Notes under the pieces: generated by a model
What the model was told of the DNA's origin: nothing
The model's input: only the letters and a program-made list of their open reading frames with translations
Databases searched by the model: none
Shown: positions 38,925 to 48,777 of the stretch, in pieces
How the letters are laid out: each line of letters opens with the position of its first letter
Numbering within the stretch: the first letter of the stretch is position 1
DNA from: Vallitalea sp.
GTDB lineage: Bacteria > Bacillota > Clostridia > Lachnospirales > Vallitaleaceae
Direction: 5' to 3'
Length of the DNA: 64,000 nucleotides
Assembly (NCBI GenBank): GCA_025210515.1
Contig: JAOARM010000013.1
Coordinates: 1 to 64,000, forward strand
Translations under genes and position numbers: made by a program

Positions 38925-39128
38925 TTCTGTGTAATAATAATATGAATAACGAAATTGTTATGAAAAAATTCGTCTAGACTATAACATAATTCTTATTAAA
39001 ATAAATACCCATTTATTATAAGTTTGAAAAATTGTATTTTTTTACATTTTATTAAAATATCTATTGACATTTTGGGCTACGCATTATATAGTATTGTTAT
39101 GGGTTACAAAAAATAAGGAGGTGGATGT

Positions 39129-39302
39129 GTGCCTAAAAAAGTTGGTAGACCGACTGACAATCCAAAAGGTAAGCCTATTCATGTAAGATTAGATAAAAGA
39201 AATGATGAAATACTTAAAGAATATTGTGAAGAATATAAAGTAAGTAGAGCAGAAGGTATTAGGCGTGGGATTTATAAGTTGGAAAGCGATTTAAAAAAGT
39301 AA
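39129..39302 (+). CDS. Small ribbon-helix-helix-like DNA-binding protein
   Basis: This is a 57-residue basic protein starting with GTG behind AAGGAGGTGGAT. The sequence GRPTDNPKGKPIHVRLDKRN, then DEILKEYCEEYKVSRAEGIRRGI, fits a ribbon-helix-helix (CopG/Arc-like) repressor: a short beta strand IHVRLD, helix, turn, and second helix with SRAEGIRRGI. Proteins of this kind occur on plasmids, phages and integrative elements and often regulate themselves. Two hairpins lie just downstream. The partner or regulon is not evident. Confidence 0.75.
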   Translation: MPKKVGRPTDNPKGKPIHVRLDKRNDEILKEYCEEYKVSRAEGIRRGIYKLESDLKK

Positions 39303-39307
39303 ATAAA

Positions 39308-39400
39308 AAGAAGCGGTGAACGCCCGCCAGCAAAACACCACTTCTTACACAACCACTATCTAGGATAGAGGTAAATATATTATACCCTGTTCTAGATAGT
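39308..39400 (+). repeat. Two consecutive hairpins after the small RHH gene
   Basis: Hairpin 1: AAGAAGCGGTG (39308-39318) with CACCACTTCTT (39336-39346), one mismatch, with a G+C-rich loop (AACGCCCGCCAGC). Hairpin 2: ACTATCTAG (39355-39363) with CTAGATAGT (39392-39400), perfect. No long T tract follows either. They may act as a terminator, an RNA-stability element or, for hairpin 2, an operator. Hairpin 1 has a base composition unlike its surroundings. Confidence 0.55.
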
Positions 39401-39476
39401 AATTCAAGGAATTATTATACAAGCTTCAATAAGAATAATTAACATAATCTACTTATTGAAACAGAGGAGGGTAAAT

Positions 39477-39767
39477 ATGTCAACAAAATACTGGGAACAC
39501 TTGGAAGAATTATTCGTTAATATTCATGAAGATATAATAAGTAATCTACGTAAAAAAGATAAAAGATATAGTGAGTTAATTACTATACGTGAAAAACAAA
39601 GTACTAAGATTATGGAAATATTACAATCACTTAATGATGAAGATGAAGAACTAATTTCAGATAATAAAGACTGTATCAGTACAATTCAATGGGTAGAGAG
39701 ACAAGAAATATACTTTCAAGGATATAGAGATTGTATTGATTTACTTAAAAATCTTGAGATAATATAA
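39477..39767 (+). CDS. Hypothetical small helical protein
   Basis: This is a 96-residue hydrophilic protein, mostly predicted helix (YWEHLEELFVNIHEDIISNL, KQSTKIMEILQSLNDEDEEL), with two isolated cysteines. No signal peptide or membrane segment. ATG at 39477 follows GAGGAGGGTAAAT; a TTG seven codons upstream overlaps that site. I do not recognise the family. Its genomic neighbour is the small RHH protein, with which it may share an element-derived origin, but no evidence links them. Confidence 0.65.
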   Translation: MSTKYWEHLEELFVNIHEDIISNLRKKDKRYSELITIREKQSTKIMEILQSLNDEDEELISDNKDCISTIQWVERQEIYFQGYRDCIDLLKNLEII

Positions 39768-39847
39768 TTATATTATAAACAATAAATTTGTAGAATGTAA
39801 TAATAATATATAAATAATGGTTTTATTATGAAAATAATTGACGTTAT

Positions 39848-39876
39848 TTGACCTATGAAAATTTTAGTATTATAAT
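39848..39876 (+). promoter_or_regulatory. Vegetative promoter of the AraC-type gene
   Basis: TTGACC (39848-39853), 17 bases, TATAAT (39871-39876). This predicts transcription from about 39883 and a leader of about 40 bases to the preferred ATG at 39922. Confidence 0.65.
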
Positions 39877-39921
39877 ATTTTAACATATTAAGATATTATA
39901 ATGCAATCTGGTGGGAATGCT

Positions 39922-40794
39922 ATGGTAAGGGAAGAAGAAACAGAAAAAAAACAAGAACTACCTATAAGAACAATAGTAGATGTAGTTAATAAATATCCTT
40001 TTCACTATCATAATGGACTAGTGATCATGAAAGTGATAACAGGAAATATAAAAGTAAAAGTAACAACTGGTGAAAGTTATCTAGAAGAAAATGATTTTAT
40101 AATTTTTAATGTGTATGAAATACATCAAATTGAATGTATGGATGATAATAATAAAGTTTCTATAACATATATTAATGATTCTTATTGTAAATCAGTTATT
40201 AATGAATTTGATTATATGTTATTTTTTTGTAATTCTAGTAAGTATGAAAAATATCATCGTAAGAAGTATAGTATACTAAGAAATTATATTGATAAACTAA
40301 TAGATAGTTCATTGTCACATAATAAAAATATAGAAAAAAATTCAACTAAGTTTCTATTGTATTTATCAGAGAATTTTGATTTTGTAACTTGTGGTATTGG
40401 AATGAAAAAATTTAGTAGAAAAATAACTGAAAGAAATCGCCAACTATACAAATCAGTTATGTTAATAGATGGCGAGAATAATAGATATTCTTTGAAAGAA
40501 GTTGCTAGTGAAATTGGAGTTAATTATAGTTATCTTAGACAAGATGTTGTGGAAAGGTATGGTCATGGATATAAGTGGCTAAAATATCACATAATGACTG
40601 AAAGAGCAATGAAGATGTTGCTATCAACAAATGAGCCCATAACTTTTATATGCCAGCATTGCAAATTTTCTGATCCGAAATATATGATACAATACTTTAA
40701 AAAGTATTTTGGCTGTACTCCATCAGAATTTAGAAATATATATAAAGATAGTTATTGTGGAGAGTGTGAGATTGAGGAAATATATTCAGACTGA
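39922..40794 (+). CDS. AraC-family transcriptional regulator with cupin-like N-terminus
   Basis: The 290-residue regulator has an N-terminal beta-rich cupin-like sensing domain (FHYHNGLVIMKVITGNIKVK, then LEENDFIIFNVYEIHQIEC). The C-terminus holds two HTH motifs (SLKEVASEIGVNYSYLRQDV and ICQHCKFSDPKYMIQYFKKY followed by FGCTPSEFR). The histidine in FHYH suits small-molecule or metal binding. ATG at 39922 follows GGTGGGAATGCT; an ATG at 39901 would add seven residues but has no ribosome site. Targets are unknown; it is not beside a transporter. Confidence 0.87.
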   Translation: MVREEETEKKQELPIRTIVDVVNKYPFHYHNGLVIMKVITGNIKVKVTTGESYLEENDFIIFNVYEIHQIECMDDNNKVSITYINDSYCKSVINEFDYMLFFCNSSKYEKYHRKKYSILRNYIDKLIDSSLSHNKNIEKNSTKFLLYLSENFDFVTCGIGMKKFSRKITERNRQLYKSVMLIDGENNRYSLKEVASEIGVNYSYLRQDVVERYGHGYKWLKYHIMTERAMKMLLSTNEPITFICQHCKFSDPKYMIQYFKKYFGCTPSEFRNIYKDSYCGECEIEEIYSD

Positions 40795-40801
40795 TTATAA
40801 G

Positions 40802-40822
40802 AGAGCTACCTAGCTCTTTTTT
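40802..40822 (+). terminator. Intrinsic terminator
   Basis: AGAGCT (40802-40807), loop ACCT, AGCTCT (40812-40817) and a T tract, directly after the AraC-type gene. Confidence 0.8.
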
Positions 40823-41022
40823 GCTGCATATTTATATATTAATTTTAGACATAATGTTACAAGGACTACTAGGTTAAAAGAAAAATAAAAAAATATGTCG
40901 AAAACCTAGCATTTGACAAAGTAAAAATTGTGATAAGTTGTTATAATTAGTTGCAGAAAGTATAGTTATTTATAGAAAAGTATATCTATTTAATAATTAT
41001 ACATATAATGAGGAGGAGAATA

Positions 41023-43014
41023 ATGTTTAAAAGTATAAGAACAAAATTAATAACCTATTTCTCAATAATTATTATATTTATAAGTACTGTATTGGGAATG
41101 ATGGGATATACATCTTCTATGAAAACGTTAAATAAAACTATTGATGAGCAACTACTAGAGACATCAAAAGCTTATAGTAGTAACATAAATGAGTTAATTA
41201 TTGATAGAAAAAGCTTTGTAGAAAGATTATCTAATATGGATAGTATTAAAACAATGGATTGGGAAACTCAAAAACAAGTATTAAAATTCGAAGTTGAAAA
41301 TAATAAAGATTTTATAGATTTATTTATTGTTGATAAGAAAGGTAATGCTAAATTTTTAGATGGAACAACAATGAATGTAAGTGATTATAGGTATTTTAAA
41401 GAGGCAGTTGGAGGTAATGTATATTTTAGTGATCTTATTCCAGATATTAAAAATAAGACATTAAGTCTCTTTGCATCTGCGCCAATTAAAAACAGTTCTA
41501 TAGATGGAGTAATTGTTGGTATCCCAGATGGAATGGTTCTTAGAAACAAAGTACTTGAAATAAAATTAAAAGAAAGTGGAAATGCGTTTATTATAAATAA
41601 TCAAGGAACAACAATTGCTCATCCGGATATAGAGAAAGTTATTAATCAAGAAAATATAATAAATAATGCTAAAGATAATAGTGAGTTAGAGCAAGTGGCA
41701 AATGTAATCACTAAGATGACTCAAGGTATGTGGGGCGTAGATAGATATACTTATAATGGAGAAAAAATATATTGTGGATATCATCCTATAAAAGATACTG
41801 GATGGAGTTTGGCAATTAAAGTTCCACAAAAAGAAGTAAAGAAAGATATAGATGCTTTTAGAAGAAATTTAATAATATTTTTAACTATAATTAATATTGT
41901 AGCTATAATTATTATATATTTTGTAGGAAGTATATTTATTAAACCTGTTTTAATAGCTACTGATTATGCAAAAGAAATATCGAAGTTAGACTTGACTAAA
42001 GAAATACCAAGTATATATCTTAATGCAAAAGATGAAGTTGGTGATTTAGTAAGAGCTTTCCAAACAATAACAGAAAATACTAAGAAAGTTATAGTAGAGA
42101 TATATAATTCTTCTAATGAATTAGTTCATTCTTCAGAAAGTCTAGCTGATATAATTAATGAAAATGCAGTAACTAGTGAGGAAATAGCAAAAGTTATACA
42201 AGGAATTGCTATAGGAGCTAATAAGCAAGCTAGTGAATCTCAAGAGGCAGTAAAAGAATTATCTAATTTAGGAAATTTTATTAACGACTTAAATGTAATA
42301 GCCAATGGAGTTAATGATAGTACTGTTGAAGTAACGAAAATAACAACTGATGGAAATAAATTATTGGCAAAATTAAAATCTGAATTTGGTTTAAATGTTA
42401 AGATGGCTGAACAAGTTAAACATAATACTAAGGAATTAGCATTACAGTCAAAGTCTATCGCAGATATATTAAATACTATTTCTAACATTGCAAGTCAGAC
42501 TAATCTATTAGCACTAAATGCATCTATTGAGGCTGCTAGAGCAGGCGAAAGTGGACGAGGATTTGCTGTAGTTGCAGATGAGATAAGAGTTTTATCAGAA
42601 GAAACAGAAAAAGCTACTGCTAACATTTCCAGAATACTTGGTACAATGACAGATGGAATTGATGTTGCTAATGAAAATGTAGATGAAGCTTCTAAAATTG
42701 TTGAAAATGTAGATAGATATCTAGAAGATACAATAGCTGCATACCAAGTAATAGAAACATCTTCAGATGAAGTAATAGGTCAATTTAGAAAAGTTATGAG
42801 CTCATTACAACTTATTGAACAAAATAAAGTTAAAACATTTACATCTGTTGAAAATATTCTTACTGTATCACAAGAATCAGCAGCATCAACAGAAGAAGTC
42901 AATGCTTCTGTTGAGGAACAAAATGCTACAATGGAAAATATCGCAAAATCTAGTGAAGAGTTAGCTAGAATAGCTAATAGGATGGAAAATATTATAGAAA
43001 AATTTAAGTATTAA
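41023..43014 (+). CDS. Methyl-accepting chemotaxis protein (dCache-HAMP-signal)
   Basis: The 663-residue chemoreceptor has a first membrane helix ([20 protein letters not shown]), an extracellular double Cache domain ([60 protein letters not shown]) and a second helix ([20 protein letters not shown]). A HAMP segment and a signalling domain with tip [20 protein letters not shown] follow. Class I dCache receptors commonly bind amino acids or organic acids. ATG at 41023 follows GAGGAGGAGAATA. An amino-acid permease gene lies downstream but after a terminator. Confidence 0.95.
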   Translation: MFKSIRTKLITYFSIIIIFISTVLGMMGYTSSMKTLNKTIDEQLLETSKAYSSNINELIIDRKSFVERLSNMDSIKTMDWETQKQVLKFEVENNKDFIDLFIVDKKGNAKFLDGTTMNVSDYRYFKEAVGGNVYFSDLIPDIKNKTLSLFASAPIKNSSIDGVIVGIPDGMVLRNKVLEIKLKESGNAFIINNQGTTIAHPDIEKVINQENIINNAKDNSELEQVANVITKMTQGMWGVDRYTYNGEKIYCGYHPIKDTGWSLAIKVPQKEVKKDIDAFRRNLIIFLTIINIVAIIIIYFVGSIFIKPVLIATDYAKEISKLDLTKEIPSIYLNAKDEVGDLVRAFQTITENTKKVIVEIYNSSNELVHSSESLADIINENAVTSEEIAKVIQGIAIGANKQASESQEAVKELSNLGNFINDLNVIANGVNDSTVEVTKITTDGNKLLAKLKSEFGLNVKMAEQVKHNTKELALQSKSIADILNTISNIASQTNLLALNASIEAARAGESGRGFAVVADEIRVLSEETEKATANISRILGTMTDGIDVANENVDEASKIVENVDRYLEDTIAAYQVIETSSDEVIGQFRKVMSSLQLIEQNKVKTFTSVENILTVSQESAASTEEVNASVEEQNATMENIAKSSEELARIANRMENIIEKFKY

Positions 43015-43054
43015 TTATTTGTATAATAATTGAATAATTATAAATATAGAACTA

Positions 43055-43103
43055 ATAAAAACAGCTATAAACTAAAATTGATTAGATTATAGCTGTTTTA
43101 TTT
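43055..43103 (+). terminator. Intrinsic terminator
   Basis: AATAAAACAGCTATAA (from 43055) pairs with TTATAGCTGTTTTATTT (to about 43103). Confidence 0.8.
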
Positions 43104-43182
43104 GATATAATATAATATTATAGAGAACATATTTTTAGCATCATTATTTTATTTAATATATATATTAAGGAGAGGTATACAT

Positions 43183-44337
43183 ATGAAAATACAAAGTGAA
43201 GCTAAGTTTACTATGTTTGAGGCAATAAGTATGATTGTTGGTCATAGTATTGGTACGGGTATTATTGCAGTTCCATTTCTAGCAACTAAAAATAGTCTAA
43301 AAGATGTAGTTTTTATGATAGTGTTAGCATATCTAATAAATGTTTTATTACACTTACTAATTGCTGAATTATCTTATAACAATGGAGGATTACAACTAGT
43401 TAAAAGCTTTGAAGGGGAATTATTTAGAGGCAGAGGAAAAAAAGTTTTTAGTTGGACTATGTTTACAGTATATGGATTAGCAATAGTAATAGGGGTTAGT
43501 GGTAATATTAATGGGGGAGCAGGGATAATTGAAAGTTGGTTTAATGTACCATTTTACGTAGCTCAACTTATATACTATGTTTTAGCAGGTATAGTGGTGT
43601 TTATGGGGATGAAAGCTGTTGGAATAGCAGGAAAGTATGCAGTGATTATATTAATTGCTATTGTTGTAGTAATTAGTATAGCTACATTTACACAACCATT
43701 AAACCAATTACAATCCTCAAAAATACATATTAATAATATGCTAGCATTATATAGCATGGTTGTATTTGCTACTTCTGCAAATCAAGCTGTAATACAGTGT
43801 GTAAAAGGGTTAAATGGTGATGCAAAAAAAATTAGAATATCAATTTTTATTGGGTTTGCAATATCATCAATATTCGTATTAATTGTAACTACAACTGTTT
43901 TATTAGGGGTAAAAGGTTCAATAGATAGAGAACTTGCATATCTAAAGTTAGGCGAAAGTATTGGATATTGGTGCGCAATCCTAGCAGGTATATTCTCATT
44001 ATTTGCACTTCTTACTACATTTTGGTCTAACACATTAAGTCTTCGTGATGTTGTATATGAACAGATAAAATTGAATCACAAAGTTTGTTGGTTGTTAGCT
44101 ACAATACCTTCTCTATTATTTGCTATATTTGGAATTAATAGTTTTATTATTCTTACAAGAATAATGTCTGGAGTTGTAGTGCTTGTTGCTATAATGCTAA
44201 TATTTACTTATAACAAATCAAGAAAAAAAGCTGGAACAAGTCCAATATGCGGTAGATTAGGTACAGTGCCATTCCAGATAATTTTAATAATATCAACAAT
44301 AATATGTACAGTAGGAGCTATTATACCACTAAAATAG
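43183..44337 (+). CDS. Amino-acid permease, AAAP/aromatic amino-acid type
   Basis: The 384-residue integral membrane protein has about ten or eleven helices. The first helix contains the broken-helix substrate motif FEAISMIVGHSIGTGIIAVP typical of the amino acid/polyamine/cation superfamily. Later helices include FSWTMFTVYGLAIVIGVSG and LALYSMVVFATSANQAVIQC. Overall it resembles the aromatic amino-acid/serine permease (AAAP) family. Spore-germination permeases are a less likely alternative because gerA/gerC neighbours are missing. AAGGAGAGGTATACAT precedes the ATG. It lies 21 bases before a metallophosphoesterase gene and is probably co-transcribed with it. Confidence 0.82.
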   Translation: MKIQSEAKFTMFEAISMIVGHSIGTGIIAVPFLATKNSLKDVVFMIVLAYLINVLLHLLIAELSYNNGGLQLVKSFEGELFRGRGKKVFSWTMFTVYGLAIVIGVSGNINGGAGIIESWFNVPFYVAQLIYYVLAGIVVFMGMKAVGIAGKYAVIILIAIVVVISIATFTQPLNQLQSSKIHINNMLALYSMVVFATSANQAVIQCVKGLNGDAKKIRISIFIGFAISSIFVLIVTTTVLLGVKGSIDRELAYLKLGESIGYWCAILAGIFSLFALLTTFWSNTLSLRDVVYEQIKLNHKVCWLLATIPSLLFAIFGINSFIILTRIMSGVVVLVAIMLIFTYNKSRKKAGTSPICGRLGTVPFQIILIISTIICTVGAIIPLK

Positions 44338-44358
44338 ACTATATAAAGGAGTTAAATC

Positions 44359-45372
44359 ATGTATAATAATTCTAGATTTTACAAAGATATAGATAATAAT
44401 TTTACTTTGAAAATTGATGATAAACCATTCAAAATACTACAATTAACTGATTTACATTTTGGTTTTTCTATGATAACAAAGAAACAAGATAAATTAGCAA
44501 TGGATGCTATTAATAAAATTATAGAGAAAACTTGCCCTGATCTTATTATTCTAACAGGAGATAGTATATTTCCTTTTGTAATTAAATCTGGAACAAGAAA
44601 TAATATTAAGCAGGCTAAAAAACTCATTGAATTTATGGATTCCTTTAGAATTCCTTATGCTTATTTGTTTGGTAATCATGATGTTGAAATGGGGTCAAAA
44701 GGTAATAAAGATGATATTTCAGATATAATTATTAATGGAAAATATAGCATTTTTGACAAAGGATTAGAAGAACTTACTGGAGTGGGTAATTATATAATTA
44801 AACTTATTAATAATAATGATAAACTAATAAATACACTAGTTATATTAGACTCTAATATGTATAGAGAAGGTTGGTTCTATAGTGGTTTTGACTGTATTCA
44901 TGAAGATCAAACATCATGGTGTATGCAAGAGCTATCAGAACTTAAAAAGCAAAATAGTGATTTAACGGCTTTAGCATTTTTCCATATGCCATTACCTGAA
45001 TACAAAGAGGCATATGAAAAAATGAAACTTGGAGATAGAAGTGTACAATATAACTTTGGTAGCATCTCAGAATATAACGATTATTTTGGAATAACGAAAT
45101 ATCAATGTGATTTTTTTGAAAAGGCTTTAGATAACGATATAATTAAAGGGATGTTCTGTGGACATGATCACTTGAATACTCTTTCACTTACATATAAAGG
45201 TATTATGATGACATATGGAATGTCCATAGATTTTCTAGGTTATAAGAGAATTAAAAAAAGATATACACAAAGAGGAGGTACTTTAATTACAATTAAACAA
45301 GATGGAGTATTTGATGTAGCTCCAATACCACTTGCAACTGTTGTTTCTAGTTTTGTTAGAGGGCAGAAATAA
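44359..45372 (+). CDS. Calcineurin-like metallophosphoesterase
   Basis: The 337-residue predicted phosphoesterase shows the full metal-binding motif series: LQLTDLHFG (DxH), LTGDSIFP (GD), FGNHDVE (GNHD), a histidine in FFHMPLPEY and CGHDHLNT (GHDH). The layout resembles the Dcr2/PAP-like branch acting on phosphoproteins, nucleotides or phospholipids. No signal peptide, so cytoplasmic. AAAGGAGTTAAATC precedes the ATG. Substrate unknown; neighbours are an amino-acid permease upstream and the module B HTH gene 79 bases downstream. Confidence 0.9.
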   Translation: MYNNSRFYKDIDNNFTLKIDDKPFKILQLTDLHFGFSMITKKQDKLAMDAINKIIEKTCPDLIILTGDSIFPFVIKSGTRNNIKQAKKLIEFMDSFRIPYAYLFGNHDVEMGSKGNKDDISDIIINGKYSIFDKGLEELTGVGNYIIKLINNNDKLINTLVILDSNMYREGWFYSGFDCIHEDQTSWCMQELSELKKQNSDLTALAFFHMPLPEYKEAYEKMKLGDRSVQYNFGSISEYNDYFGITKYQCDFFEKALDNDIIKGMFCGHDHLNTLSLTYKGIMMTYGMSIDFLGYKRIKKRYTQRGGTLITIKQDGVFDVAPIPLATVVSSFVRGQK

Positions 45373-45451
45373 AAGGACATTATTTCATTGATTTTTATAT
45401 GATTTTTTAATAAAATGAGTATATAGTATTCTTACATAAAGAGAGGTAGTC

Positions 45452-46507
45452 ATGAAAGCGAAGGTCTTTAATGCACATAACAAATATATTGTCTTACAAC
45501 ACGCTTTAAAAGAAAATAACGTTTCTAGTACTTGTGAATTATTCGGAATTTCGAGAACTACATATTATAATTGGAAAAAAGCATATGAAAAAAATGGAAT
45601 GATTGGACTTGAGATAGATGAACCCAAAAAGCCAAAGATGCCTAATAAGGTTAATAAAACTATTGAGAATGAAATTTTGACATATGTCAAGAAATTTCCT
45701 ACAGACGGCCCTAATAGAATTTATTATGAATTAAAAGCAGAAGGATTTGATATTGGGGTGTCTGGTATATACAATGTATTAAAGCGTCATAATCTATCTA
45801 GAAAAAATCAGAGAATAGAATATTCACATAATAAATCAATTTATTTCAATTCTAAAAAGAGAATAAAGAAGCCAAAAACAACCTTTGAAAATATAAAAAA
45901 TTCTTATCCAGGATATTTAGTAATTCAACGAATAGATTATATAGGTACATTTGAAGGTATAGGTAAAATATATCAATACAGCATATACGATACATATTCA
46001 AAATGGGGATCAGTGAAATTATATAACAAAAAACAAGATATAGACATATGGTATTATTTTGAACTTAAACTAGGTTATCTAATGAGAACATTCAATATTA
46101 GTATAGAGAATTTAGTAACTCAGAAAACTAAAGTTTTCGTACCTTACTATGTGAAAAATAATAATTATAAAGAAATAATAAATGATTTTAATATTAAACA
46201 TGAATTTATACCTCCTAGTGGAAGTAAGGTTTTAGATGAGTTAAATGATTTTAACGAATTATTAATAAAAGAATTCTATAATAAAATCCAAATAAAAAGT
46301 AATATAAAATCATTTATCGATGTTGAAATAGAACTTCATAAATTTTTGAGATATTATAATTTTGCGAGAGAAATAACTAGTGGACATAACTTAGGAAAAG
46401 TGCCTGCTAAAGTAATGCTTGAAAGGGCTATTCATAATAACGTGGATATGGATACATTGCCATTATGGACATTAACACTTATTAATTCAATTAAAGAAGG
46501 TGATTAG
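45452..46507 (+). CDS. HTH protein with degenerate IS481-like integrase core (module B)
   Basis: The 351-residue homologue of the module A HTH protein shares the HTH (NVSSTCELFGISRTTYYNWK), FPTDGPNRIYYELK and NVLKRHNLSRK. The integrase-like core runs from PGYLVIQRIDYIGTFEGIGK through IYDTYSKW to FNIKHEFIPPSG. Compared with IS481 enzymes the first aspartate is shifted by one (RIDYIG), the DNGSEF aspartate is missing (KTKVFVPYY) and the last acidic position is ambiguous (KVLDELND). It is therefore unlikely to be an active transposase. GAGAGGTAG precedes the ATG. Its end overlaps the flavoprotein gene by eight bases, which ties the two together. No flanking terminal repeats were found. Confidence 0.78.
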   Translation: MKAKVFNAHNKYIVLQHALKENNVSSTCELFGISRTTYYNWKKAYEKNGMIGLEIDEPKKPKMPNKVNKTIENEILTYVKKFPTDGPNRIYYELKAEGFDIGVSGIYNVLKRHNLSRKNQRIEYSHNKSIYFNSKKRIKKPKTTFENIKNSYPGYLVIQRIDYIGTFEGIGKIYQYSIYDTYSKWGSVKLYNKKQDIDIWYYFELKLGYLMRTFNISIENLVTQKTKVFVPYYVKNNNYKEIINDFNIKHEFIPPSGSKVLDELNDFNELLIKEFYNKIQIKSNIKSFIDVEIELHKFLRYYNFAREITSGHNLGKVPAKVMLERAIHNNVDMDTLPLWTLTLINSIKEGD

Positions 46508-47756
46508 AATTAACACAAATACTAGAATTGCTATTATAGGTGGGGGAATTTCTGGATTAGTAATAGCCCATAGATTACAAAAAAAAGGTTATAAAAATGT
46601 AACTGTTTTTGAAAAAAGTAATATATTAGGAGGAAAATTACATACTATTTTTTATAGAAATAAGTCTTATGAAATGGGCGCTCTTTTTGGTATGCCTTGT
46701 CAAAAACACTTAAAAACACTTATGAAAGAGTTTAATATTAAAGCAGATGGCCCTAAGTTATCTCGTGTTAATTATGATATAAAAGGCAATGAGATTATGC
46801 GTATACCAAAAGAACTTTTAGGGGATTTTGTAAGAGAGTTAAATAGACTGCCAGATGTTTTAGTAAAATATAAATCACTAGAAAAAATTAATATCCATAA
46901 TATTGAAGAGGAGTTAATGCTTCCTTTTTCAAGGTGGTGTGAAATTAATAAGTTTAATGTATTAAAAACTGTTTATGCTCATTATATTACTAGTTATGGA
47001 TTAGGACATATAGAAATTATTCCTGCAGTATATGTTCTTAGAATATTGAATTATGATAATTTGATGTCTTTTATGGAATTACCAGATTTCTGCACATGGA
47101 AAGACGGTGTCTTTACGTTAATAGAATGCCTTTCCAATAAAATAGATGATGTTAGGTTAACTCAGAATGTAAATAGTATTCATATTACAGAAAATAAAAC
47201 TATATTAGTTCAAACAGATTTTGGACTAGATGAATTTGATAAAGTAATTATTACTTCTTCTTATAATCATTTTAAGGGTCTTTTTAACGATAAAAAAATG
47301 CTGTTTTTTATGGATAATATTAAATATCAAAATTACACCGTATATGCTTTTATAACTGAAAAAGTTCCTAATAAATGTGGTTTTGTTCTTGAAAATATTC
47401 CCATGATAAGGAAAGGTCACATTCTAATATGGAACTCAAGATGGGGCGTGTCATCTGATAAAGAATTAGTTATGGTGTATGCATATAACAATCCAAAAAA
47501 CTCAATGGAAACGGCTCTAAACATTATTAAAGATGATTTAACTGAATTAGGATTTCATAATTCTATATTATATCAATATAGAAATTGGCATCAATGTCCT
47601 TATGTAGATTCAAGTATATTAAGAGAAGGTTTTTACGATAAGATGGAAACTATTCAAGGGAAAAATAATGTCTACATTGCAGGAGAAATAATGAGTACTA
47701 TTACTATGGATAACTGTATAAGATATTCAAATTACCTTGTAGATAGTTATTTTTGA
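46500..47756 (+). CDS. FAD-dependent amine-oxidase-like flavoprotein (module B)
   Basis: The 418-residue flavoprotein is homologous to that at 13159-14358. Motifs: IAIIGGGISGLVIAHRLQKK for ADP binding, VTVFEK, and GGKLHTI, then a C-terminal NVYIAGEIMSTITMDNCIRY that matches the second FAD motif of amine oxidases. It probably begins at GTG 46500 within the end of the HTH gene, with AAAGAAG immediately before. Because that spacing is short, translation likely depends on coupling, and a nearby ATT (46503 or 46509) is an alternative start. It is followed 100 bases later by a terminator and then hypB. Reaction and substrate unknown. Confidence 0.85.
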   Translation: MIRINTNTRIAIIGGGISGLVIAHRLQKKGYKNVTVFEKSNILGGKLHTIFYRNKSYEMGALFGMPCQKHLKTLMKEFNIKADGPKLSRVNYDIKGNEIMRIPKELLGDFVRELNRLPDVLVKYKSLEKINIHNIEEELMLPFSRWCEINKFNVLKTVYAHYITSYGLGHIEIIPAVYVLRILNYDNLMSFMELPDFCTWKDGVFTLIECLSNKIDDVRLTQNVNSIHITENKTILVQTDFGLDEFDKVIITSSYNHFKGLFNDKKMLFFMDNIKYQNYTVYAFITEKVPNKCGFVLENIPMIRKGHILIWNSRWGVSSDKELVMVYAYNNPKNSMETALNIIKDDLTELGFHNSILYQYRNWHQCPYVDSSILREGFYDKMETIQGKNNVYIAGEIMSTITMDNCIRYSNYLVDSYF

Positions 47757-47857
47757 GAAATTTTTATTTTGGAGTATAGTTAACACCAATTAGTCGGTAT
47801 ATATTGTATATGAGTGTGGATTTTCTATTATATGTGTAAAACATACTTGAAATAGAA

Positions 47858-47897
47858 AGTTGCAAAGCCTTGAATATTCAAGGCTTTAACTTTTTTT
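47858..47897 (+). terminator. Intrinsic terminator after module B flavoprotein
   Basis: AAAGCCTTGAATATTCAAGGCTTT (self-complementary, 47864-47887), extended by AGTT/AACT pairs and ending in seven T residues. This separates the HTH/flavoprotein pair from hypB. The rest of 47757-48054 shows nothing else definite. Confidence 0.9.
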
Positions 47898-48054
47898 GAC
47901 AAAATGATGACTTTTAAATATACTGAAATTGATAAAATAATAACAATCTGTTTGAGTGGCATAATACATAGATTTATTTTTGTATCTTATATTAGTTGGG
48001 CGAAAATAGATATTATATATAAAGGGTTAATAAATGAATGGAGGTATATATATT

Positions 48055-48726
48055 ATGAGTAAATACAAAGTTTTAGAAATTAAGCAAAGTGTGTTTGAGG
48101 ATAATAACAAACAAGCCAATTTGCTAAGAAAAGAATTGAAAGATGAGAAGACTTTTTTACTTAACTTAATGTCATCACCAGGATCAGGAAAAACAACAAC
48201 TCTTACAAAAACAATTAATGCATTAAAAGATGAGATGAGAATTGGAGTTATGGAAGCTGATATTGATTCTGACGTTGATGCTCATACTATTTCACAAACA
48301 GGTGCAAAAGTAATTCAATTACATACAGGTGGAATGTGTCATCTTGATGCAGATATGACTAAACAAGGATTAGAAGGACTTGGAACTGAAGAAATTGATC
48401 TTGCTATATTAGAGAATGTTGGTAACTTAGTATGTCCAGCAGAATTTGATACAGGATCTTCTAAAAATGCAATGATTTTAAGTGTTCCAGAAGGAGACGA
48501 TAAACCATTAAAATATCCTCTAATGTTTAGTATAGTAGATGTATTGTTAATTAACAAAATAGATGTTATAGAACATTTTGATTTCGATTTAGACAATGTT
48601 AAAAAATATGCAAAGAAATTAAATCCTAATATTAAAATAATACCAATATCAGCAAGAACTGGAGAAGGTATTGATCAGTGGGCTGATTGGATACGAGAAG
48701 AAGTAGCACAGTGGAACGCAAAGTAA
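48055..48726 (+). CDS. hypB: Nickel-insertion GTPase HypB
   Basis: HypB is a SIMIBI GTPase that, with HypA, delivers nickel to [NiFe]-hydrogenase or another nickel enzyme. The 223-residue protein carries the P-loop SSPGSGKTTTL, EADIDSDVDA, the HTGGMCHLDADM metal/dimer motif, NLVCPAEFD and the guanine motif NKID. No histidine-rich N-terminal nickel store is present. ATG at 48055 follows GGAGG at 48040-48044, a slightly long distance. It is followed by the large oxidoreductase and hypA, but no hydrogenase subunit or other hyp gene lies in the window. Confidence 0.95.
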   Translation: MSKYKVLEIKQSVFEDNNKQANLLRKELKDEKTFLLNLMSSPGSGKTTTLTKTINALKDEMRIGVMEADIDSDVDAHTISQTGAKVIQLHTGGMCHLDADMTKQGLEGLGTEEIDLAILENVGNLVCPAEFDTGSSKNAMILSVPEGDDKPLKYPLMFSIVDVLLINKIDVIEHFDFDLDNVKKYAKKLNPNIKIIPISARTGEGIDQWADWIREEVAQWNAK

Positions 48727-48777
48727 ATTAATTAAGAAATATAAATTATATAAACTAGAAATTTGGAGGAAGTACAT

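Noticed and set aside
32206-40903. GTCGAAAA motif upstream of a cyclase (about 32213) and of a chemoreceptor (about 40898), considered as a flagellar sigma-factor -10 element
   Set aside because: Only one of the two has a TAAA box at a suitable distance, and other chemoreceptor and cyclase genes in the window lack the motif.
43183-44337. Spore-germination permease (GerB-like) instead of amino-acid permease
   Set aside because: No gerA- or gerC-like genes are adjacent, and the first helix motif fits amino-acid permeases of the AAAP type better.
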